Source: Tranzscheliella williamsii
Taxonomy: Eukaryota; Basidiomycota; Ustilaginomycetes; Ustilaginales; Ustilaginaceae
Assembly (NCBI GenBank): GCA_023212725.1
Contig: JALBYF010000006.1
Span: forward strand, 287,399-351,398
DNA: 64,000 nt
Direction: 5' to 3'
Notes under the pieces: model-generated
What the model saw: only the letters and a program-made list of their open reading frames with translations
Database searches by the model: none
What the model was told of the DNA's origin: nothing
Translations under genes and position numbers: made by a program
Shown here: piece after piece, positions 19,416 through 27,980 of the stretch
Layout of the letters: every line of letters begins with the position of its first letter
Numbering within the stretch: position 1 is the stretch's first letter

Positions 19416-21737
19416 CTACTTGCGGGCTTTCTTGGGCTTGGTGGAGGCGGATTTGGGGTTGTTCTTGCGTGCGGACTTCTGGCGGGCGGCGTAGCGGTCG
19501 AGGGTTTGCCACTTGAGGGATTCCCAGCGGTCGTGGTGGGCGTGGGGGGCGGCGCCGAGGGCGGCCCATTCGAGTGGGGCGCGAGCGCGGAGCGCGTCGG
19601 CGACGGGCTTGCACTCGGCGGCACACTTGTTGCCAAACTCGCGCTCGGTGCCGAGCCCCTCGGCGAGATACGCCTGGAATTCGTCGGCGAAGACGTGCGC
19701 CGCGTACTTGCGCAGCCCGAGGTCCGTCTCCACCGCCTTGCGCACCGGCGCCGACAGCGTCGCGTACTGCGCCGCCACAAACTCGCGGTACCTTGCCGAG
19801 AGGAAGTAGAGCGCGTGCAGCAGCTCGTGCGGCAGCGTCGAGTGCGCCTGCGAAGCCACCGCCGAGATCACGTAGCGCACCGGCGTCTCGTCCCCGGACA
19901 ACCGCCCGCCCCACGCCTCGTCCGCCGCCACGGCCCTTTCCTCGACCAGCACGTCCAGCAGCTGATTCTCCTCGGTCGAACACTGTTCCCTCCACCACCA
20001 TCCCCGCTCCCCCTCGGCGAAGGACGGCTGAACGGCGGTAAACATGGCAGCTAGCCATTGCTTGACGCCCTGCAGCACCGGAAAGTTGAAACCCTGGTAG
20101 TTGCGGCAAATCCTCTCGTCGGCCGCCTGCTGCAGCGTCAGATATCGCCGCGAACTTGCCTCGGATTCGTAGAACGCCTCCATTCGCGCCAGAGCGGTAT
20201 GCTGCAGCGCTGCCGTTGGAAAGAGGAGCGTGAGAACGGGTGGATCGACCATGTGGCCGAAGATGGGCTCCTCCTTTGATGCTGCAGAAGTTGTGTTGGC
20301 GGGGGGCGGTGCAGGCGAGGATCGGGCCGAGTCTCCAGCGGTCGCGGTGCTGTTGGACGTCGCAAAGCCAGCGGCAGCCAGGGTCGCCGACAGTGCAGCT
20401 GGTGTCGATGACCGCGGCTCGGAGCTAGCAGGTCGGTCGAGTTGGAGCGCCGCCATGTCGCGTGTCGTGGAGAGGATGGCCGGGTCAGCATGCTTGGGTG
20501 CAGCTTCAGTCTGGCGTGCGGCCTGCGCATGGACCTCAGGCGGAGGCGTCGACGGCTTGTCAATTTGCTGAATCGCGGACGGCGACACCGAGTGCCCATT
20601 GCGTGCGTTGGCCCCGAGTCCGAGCCCTGCCAGTTCCTCGAGAAGGACGTTTCTCCGTCGAGCGAGTGCGAGTTCTGCTTCTAGCTTCCGGATCTGTTCT
20701 TCCAGTTCTTGGTACGTTGGCTTTGAGGGAGCGGATACCGGCTTAGCGGGGCTCGATGCGCCGGCCGAGACCCGGGCCTGTGGTGGGTCTGGAGCTGACT
20801 CGGCGGTTTGACGCTCGGGCGAGAGACTCATGACCATTTCATGGGGCCGCAATTTCTGCTGCCCGTCCTTCTGGGCAGTCCTGTCTCTATCCATGCCCTG
20901 AATAGAGTTGGCTGGGCCGACACCGTTAGGCCCTCGAACCAGCGGAACGGGCGGGCCCGCGATCCGGTTGTGCGACACGAGCAGCGACGCAACATCGGTC
21001 TCGTCCGAAGCGCGGATGTCGTCCCAGACCTTCTGCTTGTCGAACGCTTTGAGGCCTGCACTGAAGTCGAAATCTTCGGCCAGATCCGCCATTTCCGAGC
21101 GTAGCGAAGGACTCTTGTCTCGAGGGCGAGGATGTCCATTTGCATTTTTGGCATTGCTGTTCGCTTTCTTCTTGGCGGACTTAGGTGTATGCGCGGATGA
21201 CGCTTTGGGACGAGGGGACTGAGAAGGAGTAGAAGAGCGGGAAGGTCGAGATTCGGGGGCGGGCGCCGAGAGATGTTGGCGCGAGGGGGCCGGAAAGGTA
21301 GACTGGGAAGAAGTAGATGCGTCCTTGTTCCGCGAGTAAGACATGATGGCCGGGTCGACAAATGCAGGCGAGATGACGGTTGGTTGGGTCCCTTCGGTGG
21401 CAGGAATCGACCTGGGACTAGCAGCGGATGCCGAGATGGCGGCCGGGTGAGAGGCGTTCGAAGGGGCGCGCGCTCGCGTTTCATCATGCTGCTTGGTCGG
21501 AGTGGCAGGGTGGGAGAGAGGCGGGCCAGATGAGCTGGCTGGTGCGGTCGCAGTTGGTTTGGATGCAGATAGGCTGGCGATGTCGGTACGTTGGAGTACG
21601 GCCCGGGAACCATCGTGCTTCTGCACGGTGAGAGAATTGGTCGCTGGGTCGATCGCGAGAATCTTGCCTTTCAGGACGGCATCGGGCTGAGAATGCAAAG
21701 AGAGTTTCACCTCCAGGCCGATGAAGGAAGACGACAT
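19416..21737 (-). CDS. Edc3/LSm14-like decapping factor with C-terminal HExxH domain
   Basis: Single-exon gene of 773 residues. Residues 1-58 read FIGLEVKLSLHSQPDAVLKG and KILAIDPATNSLTVQKHDG, a divergent LSm domain like that of Edc3. After a disordered Ser/Pro region, residues 218-255 contain DFDFSAGLKAFDKQKVWDDI followed by an SHNRI segment, which matches the Edc3 FDF helix used to bind the DEAD-box helicase Dhh1/DDX6. A coiled coil (YQELEEQIRKLEAELALARRR) lies near 345-375. Instead of the YjeF-N dimerisation domain, the last 250 residues hold a different fold with LPHELLHALYF near 633-643, a zinc-protease-like HExxH, and FADEFQAYLAEG some 50 residues later as a possible third ligand. It probably acts in P-bodies or mRNA decapping. 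The peptidase activity is inference only. Confidence 0.75.
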   Translation of the reverse strand: MSSSFIGLEVKLSLHSQPDAVLKGKILAIDPATNSLTVQKHDGSRAVLQRTDIASLSASKPTATAPASSSGPPLSHPATPTKQHDETRARAPSNASHPAAISASAASPRSIPATEGTQPTVISPAFVDPAIMSYSRNKDASTSSQSTFPAPSRQHLSAPAPESRPSRSSTPSQSPRPKASSAHTPKSAKKKANSNAKNANGHPRPRDKSPSLRSEMADLAEDFDFSAGLKAFDKQKVWDDIRASDETDVASLLVSHNRIAGPPVPLVRGPNGVGPANSIQGMDRDRTAQKDGQQKLRPHEMVMSLSPERQTAESAPDPPQARVSAGASSPAKPVSAPSKPTYQELEEQIRKLEAELALARRRNVLLEELAGLGLGANARNGHSVSPSAIQQIDKPSTPPPEVHAQAARQTEAAPKHADPAILSTTRDMAALQLDRPASSEPRSSTPAALSATLAAAGFATSNSTATAGDSARSSPAPPPANTTSAASKEEPIFGHMVDPPVLTLLFPTAALQHTALARMEAFYESEASSRRYLTLQQAADERICRNYQGFNFPVLQGVKQWLAAMFTAVQPSFAEGERGWWWREQCSTEENQLLDVLVEERAVAADEAWGGRLSGDETPVRYVISAVASQAHSTLPHELLHALYFLSARYREFVAAQYATLSAPVRKAVETDLGLRKYAAHVFADEFQAYLAEGLGTEREFGNKCAAECKPVADALRARAPLEWAALGAAPHAHHDRWESLKWQTLDRYAARQKSARKNNPKSASTKPKKARK

Positions 21738-22383
21738 GCTGGATGGTCAGTGGTACAATCTGCAAGGACCGTCGCCGTTGTGTATGTAAAGACAATGGTG
21801 CGGTAAGGAAGAGCTACCAAGAGCTACCGGGGTGAAGATGGACCAGAGTAAGTCGAGCCAAGCATGTGAAGGCCAGAATGTGAAGGCTAGAATGTGAAGG
21901 CTAGAATGTGAAGGCCCGAATGTAAATGCGTCAAAGCTTTGACATGCCGAAGCTCGGAGAACGGAAATCGTTCTTAGCGGTCTAACATCATTTCACTGTT
22001 AAGCTGCTCACGGCCTTGAAACAACTTGCTCGATTCTCGCAATGCTTGCATGCCTATCAACCATACATCCACTTCAAGTTGCATCTCCACTGCCTCTGTG
22101 TGCCCTTGAATCCTTGTCCATGCCCCAAGTTTCCCAGTGTTATAGGGTGCTCCGGGTCGCCGCTGGGGACGCGAGGGTCAGCTGCGCCGTTACAGCTGTG
22201 GTCATGGCGATGGGGTCAACACCGTCGCCCATATGTTCATTTTAGACAGGTTCTGGGGATATCAAGACCCACCATGAAGTGGCAGTAGCAGGCTACGCAC
22301 ATCATGGGTGGTGTCATAGGACATGCTGAAGGGCGTTGGTAACAAACCCCAAGCAGTATACAGATTCACACAGGTGAGATGGA
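21738..22383. other. Promoter flank with a 14-bp tandem repeat
   Basis: Upstream of the Edc3-like gene. At 21868-21923 four copies of a 14-base unit (GAAGGCTAGAATGT, with small changes) are tandem. The rest has short frames only and merges into the repeat block that follows. Confidence 0.5.
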
Positions 22384-22960
22384 TGTTGTCAGCGGTCGTG
22401 CGCCTGATCCCAAGCACTGGTCGATATGATAATGATATTGACTGAGTGGTCGTGATTTGACTGTGTTGCAGTCGATCGACTCAACAAGCAAGGTTTGAGC
22501 GAGGCTCCAATCGACGTGACTCTGAGATCAACTGACCGCTGTGGATGCTCCGTCCAGAGGTAGAGAGGCGTGTTCGAGGCTGTACTTGCTTACAAGAATG
22601 GGAGAGCATCCTTAACACACTCTTGCAAGGTGGACACCATTATTGATGGTGTACTAAGGGGGATTGGGGTCTCGCTATCACACTGTGGGTGTGAGCGCGA
22701 CTGAGATGAGATCGACAGTTCTCCGACTCGAACGGAGGCACAGACGATGGTGTGGAGCAATGATCCTGGATTGCTCAGCGGGACTGACTGAATGACTAGC
22801 TACGGTTATTGTTTTAATAGAGTGGATGCGGGTCCTCATCCACTCGGGGGGCTGCATCCCTCCTTATAAGGAACGGTTGATGGTCGGGCTGCCGGCAGCC
22901 ACTACACTGGTAGACTCCCCTTATCGGCAGATTGTCCCCTTATCGCTGGTAAAGGCGGCG
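22384..22960 (+). repeat. LTR-like repeat copy A (family 1)
   Basis: It begins TGTTGTCAGCGG. The stretch of about 120 bases to 22505 is repeated inverted at 25460-25577. The stretch from about 22508 to 22960 is repeated inverted at about 23720-24130, continuing at 24454-24480. It contains a hairpin-like GGATGCGGGTCCTCATCC element and a TTATAAGG motif, as in copia-type LTRs of smut fungi. No reverse transcriptase, integrase or gag frame is present. This copy keeps most CpG dinucleotides. Element orientation is uncertain because the TATA-like motif is palindromic. Confidence 0.65.
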
Positions 22961-23171
22961 CTTGATTTGGTCCTCAGCCGTGCTTATCAGAGGCTCGGCA
23001 AACTGGTCGATACCGTATCTTTGGTCGACCGGATCTTTATTTTCAAGCCTAGTTCCGGTCGATCGATCGGGCTTCCGCTTCTGGACCTGGATTAGGTCGA
23101 CCTGGCCCCCGCTTCGACTTTAGCCGTCCTCTCTGTGGTTTCCGTCGGCTCCGGCACCCTGCTACATGTAT

Positions 23172-24130
23172 GACCCTGTTCTTCAAGCTCCACCGCCGGG
23201 GTCACCAGCATGTCCTATGACACAATGCTCCAGGCGACCCAGAGCTATGGCGATAAGCACTTGCCTTATCGCTGGTAAGATGGGCTCAACAGCACAACGC
23301 CAGTGTAAACCCACAGCTAGGTGAGGGCCGTCGCCCAACCTGCACCTGGGGATAAGGGCAACTAAGACTCTTTGCTCACGCAAGAGAAGATATGCTATAT
23401 GACTATGATTGCATATATACATGCGCAACTTGCGAAGAGCCTATGTAATAAAACTATCTAAAAACTAAGATCCCTTTGTCTGTAGTCATGTACCTGGCGA
23501 CTAGCAAAGGTAAACTGCTCTTCGAACATAGTCAAACGTGGCTTGCCATTCACAATAGCGAGTACCCTAGCCTCACTCTCCCTCAACGTTTCGCTAACTC
23601 GTTTACAGTCAATCTAAGATGTGACATTGACCCAACAGCTGAGCCACCAATAAGCACAGGTGGGGCTCCATCTTCAACACAGGTGCCCAATCTTCTGAGA
23701 CCATGCCAACAATAAGGAGCACACTACTGATAAGGGGACTTCACCAGTGCAGCAGTTGACTGAGGGCCCGGTAGGCAACTTCCCTTATAAAAGGGGACGC
23801 ATGTCTCCCGAGTGGATGAGGCCCCTCATCCACTCTATTAAACAATAACCATAGCTAGTCATTCAGTCAGTCTTGCTGAGCAATCCAGGATCATTGCTCA
23901 ACACCATCGTCTGTGTCTCTGTTTGAGTTGGAGAACCGTCAACATCATCTCAGTCATGCTCACACCAACAGTGTGATAGCAAGACCCCAATCCCCCTTTG
24001 TACACCATCAATAACAGTGTCCACCTTGCAAGAGTGTGTTAAGGACACTCTCCCATTCTTGTAAGCAAGTACAGCCTCAAACATGCCTCTCTACCTCTGG
24101 ATGGAGCGTCCACGGCAGTCAGTTGATCTC
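23172..24130 (-). repeat. LTR-like repeat copy C (family 1, inverted)
   Basis: Read on the minus strand, its first 430 bases match copy A and the part from about 23610 down to 23220 matches copy D. It is therefore the most complete copy visible. Homology resumes at 24454 after the solo LTR at 24136-24453, showing that the LTR landed inside this older repeat. Relative to copy A most substitutions change CpG to TpG or CpA. A short shared peptide (SEYPSLTLPQRFANSF) can be read in both C and D, but no long frame survives. Confidence 0.65.
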
Positions 24131-24135
24131 AGAGC

Positions 24136-24453
24136 TGTCACAACCGCGACGGGACGGGTTCGATCGGATGCGCCAAAACCCTTACCGCAGAAGTCACATG
24201 CCAAGCAGGCCATGTGATCCACCGGCCGAGGGAGAGACCGTTGGGTCGTCGGTCGACCCAACGGCCGCCCCACCCATTATAAGGCCCAACGCCATTGGGT
24301 CATCCCCTTTGGAGACCCATCGAATGTATTCTAGTATCCCCTGAGGTACTCCTGTACTCAACAACCCCAACTGCAGTCTGCGTTCCCCTAACCTCTCCGC
24401 GCGAGTGCCCCGGCTGTAGCCGCCCGACGGTTCCAGACCCTACAGCCCTAACA
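24136..24453 (+). mobile_element. Solo LTR 1 with target-site duplication
   Basis: A 318-base segment beginning TGTCACAACC and ending CCCTAACA, flanked on both sides by the 5-base direct repeat AGAGC (24131-24135 and 24454-24458). Removing it and one AGAGC reconnects the older repeat copy C into a sequence that aligns with copy A. It contains a CATTATAAGG promoter-like motif. It is related in layout to solo LTR 2. No internal region is left, so it is a product of LTR-LTR recombination. Confidence 0.85.
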
Positions 24454-24670
24454 AGAGCCACATCAATCGGAGCCTTGTGTGACAGGGTTGGTCCGACCCT
24501 GCACATGTCATAGCTCTCAGTGAGCCACACGCGCACCATCGCATGTCCCAAAGGTAAGAATGGTGATGCCAGCGGCTGCAGGATCAGCCATTGGATCACA
24601 CACATGCACACTCACTTCATATCGAGTTCCCACTATGCGGAGCCATCGGCTGTGCCACGTCTCCACAGTA

Positions 24671-25165
24671 GGTGGAAGATAGACCACTCACATGTATATA
24701 GTACAGCACTCCGAGATGTTACGGCCGGTAGGATGGGGATCAACGGCCGGACACGAGTGGATACTCGGATGCATCCCCGGTCACGAACTTGGCCCGTGCG
24801 CGGGCCGATGTGCCAGCAGACCACCAGGGGTGCGCGTGGTGGACCACCGACGTGCCTGTATATAAACCCCTTTCCTCACTGCGCCCAATAGTCGACCGGG
24901 CGTCGAATGTATTTAGTCTACTGCTACTCAGTGGATCAAGTATACGACCTGGAGCCTTACTGCTCCCGCCAGCGACCGGCCTCTCGTAGCGGCAACCCAC
25001 CGCGCGTCCCAGCCTCATCCGTGCCACCGGTGCCCCCGGTGAGCTACCCAGCGCCAGAGGTTGTCAGACCCTGGGGCGTAACACGAGACTGGAGGAGGTT
25101 GACCCTCATCCAGTCTAGTCAATTCACACATGGTCTATACCATTGAGGGTATCTCCCTGCTCAAC
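24671..25165 (+). repeat. Repeat family 3, copy 1, split by solo LTR 2
   Basis: Segments 24671-24716 and 25084-25165 together match, in direct orientation, 25575-25690 (landmarks GGTGGAAGA, ATGTATATAG, the palindromic CTGGAG..CATCCAG element, CCAGTCTAGT, TACCATTGAGG). The match is continuous only when solo LTR 2 and one target-site copy are removed. This is probably another LTR fragment. Confidence 0.65.
24717..25083 (+). mobile_element. Solo LTR 2 with target-site duplication
   Basis: A 367-base segment with perfect 6-base terminal inverted repeats (TGTTAC...GTAACA), flanked by the 5-base direct repeat CGAGA (24712-24716 and 25084-25088). It contains a TGTATATAAACC TATA element about 130 bases in and shares with solo LTR 1 the pattern CGAATGTATT..TAGT and the ending CAGACCCT..TAACA. 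No coding region accompanies it. Confidence 0.88.
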
Positions 25166-25459
25166 AGGCAGCAGGGGCAATACTGACGGGCACTCTGCCC
25201 AGGACAGCATGGCAGAGCATGTGCGCTCTTTACAGTGCCCAACGCCAACACCACCAGCATGACTATTGCCCAACGGCGTAGTCGCTACAAGCATACCAAT
25301 ACCGCTATTATCCTATAGCATGTCAAGGCAGCACAGTCCAGAGCAAGACAGCCTGCACTGGACAGCACTGCGGACCAGCGCTACTCCCATCAGTTCCCTC
25401 AACGGGGCTGTCGAGCAGGTTTCCTAGTAGGACAAGACTACTAGGAGCATGCCTGTTAC

Positions 25460-25577
25460 ACCTTGCTCAATCCTTGCTCATTGAGTCAATCAACTGCAAC
25501 ACAGTCAAATCAGGACCACTCAGTCAATATCATTATCATATTGACCAGTGCTTGGGATCAGGCGCATGACTGCTGAC
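25460..25577 (-). repeat. Family 1 fragment, copy B (inverted)
   Basis: Read on the minus strand it begins TGTCAGCAGTCATGCGCC and follows copy A for about 120 bases, then diverges. Differences from copy A are largely CpG to TpG/CpA changes. It directly abuts family 3 copy 2. Confidence 0.6.
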
Positions 25578-25690
25578 AGGTGGAAGAATAACTATGTATA
25601 TAGAGCAGCATGTCTAAACTGGATGAGGATCCTCCTCATCCAGTCTAGTTTATATACACAGTTCTTTACCATTGAGGTATTGCTTGCAAC
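25575..25690 (+). repeat. Repeat family 3, copy 2
   Basis: A direct-orientation partner of the split copy at 24671-25165. It carries CTGGATGAGGATCCTCCTCATCC, cut here to its core GGATGAGGATCC, a near-perfect palindrome, followed by TTTATATACACAG. Confidence 0.6.
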
Positions 25691-25911
25691 ACAGTGCAAG
25701 CTATACCTTCATACACCTAGTACAGTAGACCCATGCTCCATAGGGTGCTATCCCTGACCACATTGCTGTAGGACTCCATCCATTGGCACTCATGCATGCA
25801 GTGCACTTGGGCAAGAGTCACCATCCAAGTCCAGCTGTTGTCAAAGTCACTGCCACCAGGTCCCTGGATGGATGACTCAAACAGTGATCCTAGAGCCAGC
25901 ATTGCTCTACA

Positions 25912-26310
25912 GATAAACGAGTTAGCGAAACGTTGAGGGAGAGTGAGGCTAGGGTACTCGCTATCATGAATGGCGAGCTTGCGTTGAACTATGTTCAAAG
26001 AGCAGTTTACCTTTGCTAGTCGCCAGTGTGCGTGACTACAGACAAAGGGATCTTGGGTTTTTAGATGGTTTTATTACATAGGCTCTTCGCAAGTTGTGCG
26101 TGTATATATGCGATCATAATCATATAGCATATCTTCTCCTGCATGAGCGAAGAGTCTTAGTTGTCCTTATCCCAGGTGCGGGTTGGATGGTTGTAAGTGT
26201 CTTTCACACTGGGGTTGCACCGTTGCGCCCATCTTACCGGCGATAAGACAAGTGCTTATTGCCGTAACTCCGGGTTACCTGGAGTATTGGCGGAGCTTTC
26301 CTTTTTACTT
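25912..26310 (+). repeat. LTR-like repeat copy D (family 1)
   Basis: It matches the minus strand of about 23610-23220 in copy C over almost 400 bases (landmarks ACGAGTTAGCGAAACG, TTTGCTAGTCGCCAG, GGCTCTTCGCAAGTTG). It has the same orientation as copy A but carries the other half of the consensus. A and D could therefore be the two ends of one element interrupted by later insertions. Confidence 0.6.
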
Positions 26311-26800
26311 GCATAGTCGTAGTCTTATCTCCTCGCCAGTTCTCCGTTGCCTTCACGCAGTTGCATTGTTTGGCCGAGGATCCAACTTGTAGTATTTGGG
26401 CTCCCATGTATTCACGCGACAAGCATTTGTCTTGTGGCTTGGTCGCTGCGATATCCAAATCCTAACAACAGATACTCCACTGTTACACTGAGCCACTCAT
26501 CAGCAAGCATCTTTCAAGGAACTGGGGAATCAAGGCTGATCCAAGCTTTTGCAGTGGTTTGAGAAACCAGACCAGCTCTTGCCCTGCCATTGATGGAGTG
26601 CATCATGGATGACTGGTTAGCTAACAACTCATGAATGAATCACAACCTCATCACACTCATCATGTGAATACTCAGCTGCTGGAAAATGGACCAGAGGTTA
26701 AAGACACACAGAAGGTGCTTTGCCTCTGGCTTAAATCGCGAAGATTGACGTTATGCTTCCTGCTGATGTGATGTATGCCAGTGCATAGATCCACACCTGT
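26311..26800. other. Gene-free flank between repeat block and Nudix gene
   Basis: About 490 bases of lower GC content with only short frames. Part may be degraded repeat. The promoter of the Nudix gene must lie here. Nothing else was recognised. Confidence 0.4.
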
Positions 26801-27815
26801 ATGGGCATGTCTGCTGCACGTTTGTCGCTCAGGTGCTCAATCCCAACACGCCACTGCCCTCTTGGTCTGCGAACCTGCCAGCATCAGCAGCCCCGCCAGC
26901 TACAGCACCTTGTTCCCCGCTACATTGCTGCTCGAGGACTAGCCAACTGCTTGCCACGTTTTGGCGTCAAGACGTTTGTACCGGAGTCGTCGGCAAATAA
27001 GATCATGAAGATGTCGTCTCAAGATGGCAGAGTGGTAAGCACGCGGCCGATGGATGACGCCGAGGCCAAGTGGGTGGGGCTCAAGTCGATCCAGTGGGTG
27101 GACCCCACGGGCAAGGAGCGCAAGTGGGAGTCGGCGGACCGCAAGACGCGCAAGGGCGAGGTGGATGCGGTGGCGATCATGACGCTCATCCATCGGCCCT
27201 CGTCAGAGCCCCACCTGCTACTCATCTCGCAGTATCGGCCTCCGGTCGGAAAGAGCTGCATCGAGCTGCCTGCCGGCCTCGTTGACGCGGGTGAGGAGGG
27301 CGACGAGGGCACCAACAGAGCCGCCCTGCGTGAGCTCCATGAGGAAACCGGCTACGGCACCGACAAGGAAGGCGGCAAGGTCGCCATCGTGGAGACCACA
27401 CCCACCATGTTCAACGACCCGGGCCTTACCGGCGCCAACATGAAGCTCGTCGTCGTCAACATCCAGCTCAAGGACGACGCAGCCGAGCCGGTCGCCAAGC
27501 CAGAGGAAGGCGAGTTCATCGAAAAGTACCTCGTCCCGCTCAAAGGCCTCTACCAGGAACTCATCAGTACGTCTATCCTTCCACGCTTCAGCGCATCCAT
27601 CTTTCCACGCTTCGCCGCGTCCATTTCTCCGCATCGGCGCTGTGCTAACGAGTCTATATTGCGTTTTCGCCGTCACCCCACCCGGCATCCGTCTGCCTCG
27701 CCTGTGTTCACAACTCGGTACAGATTTCCAGAAAAAGGGTTACGCCGTCGATGCCAGGCTGGCGCACATGGCCATCGGGCTCGAGGTCGGCCAAGGCAAG
27801 CTGGGCCATCTCTAG
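26801..27815 (+). CDS. YSA1: Nudix hydrolase, ADP-ribose pyrophosphatase type
   Basis: Exons are 26801-27566 and 27724-27815 (donor GTACGT, acceptor GGTACAG), joined in frame to end in a conserved-looking helix FQKKGYAVDARLAHMAIGLEVGQ. The Nudix box lies near residues 160-188, PAGLVDAGEEGDEG then RAALRELHEETGY, as in Ysa1/NUDT5, with a three-residue insertion between the first Gly-rich turn and the REL..EE helix. Upstream QYRPPVGKSCIELPAG is also typical. The enzyme hydrolyses ADP-ribose and related nucleoside diphosphate sugars. Two starts are plausible: 26801, which adds about 70 Arg/Leu/Ser-rich residues without acidic residues, like a mitochondrial presequence, or the Met pair at 27005/27011, which gives the usual cytosolic N-terminus. 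Confidence 0.85.
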
Positions 27816-27980
27816 CTCCTCATCTGGCCTCCTCGTAGTACTGGCAACTCGTTGCGATCCTGCGCCGGCGCTAGTCTGTACAGGCAGGTTGGCTGGAGAG
27901 GTGTGTCTATGACTGTGGCGGTGCTGCTGCTAGTATTACAGAGGGTCGTAGAACGGGAAAGTGGATGGGCAGGAGAGAGC

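Noticed and set aside
18825..20054. 409-codon + strand frame overlapping the permease 3' end and the Edc3-like gene
   Set aside because: It spans the ends of two supported genes, in a wrong frame and antisense respectively, and its translation is Arg/Ala/Gly-biased.
23476..23715. Short frame in repeat copy C sharing SEYPSLTLPQRFANSF with copy D
   Set aside because: The peptide follows from repeat homology; the frames do not extend into a gag or pol domain, so I call it repeat sequence and not a gene.
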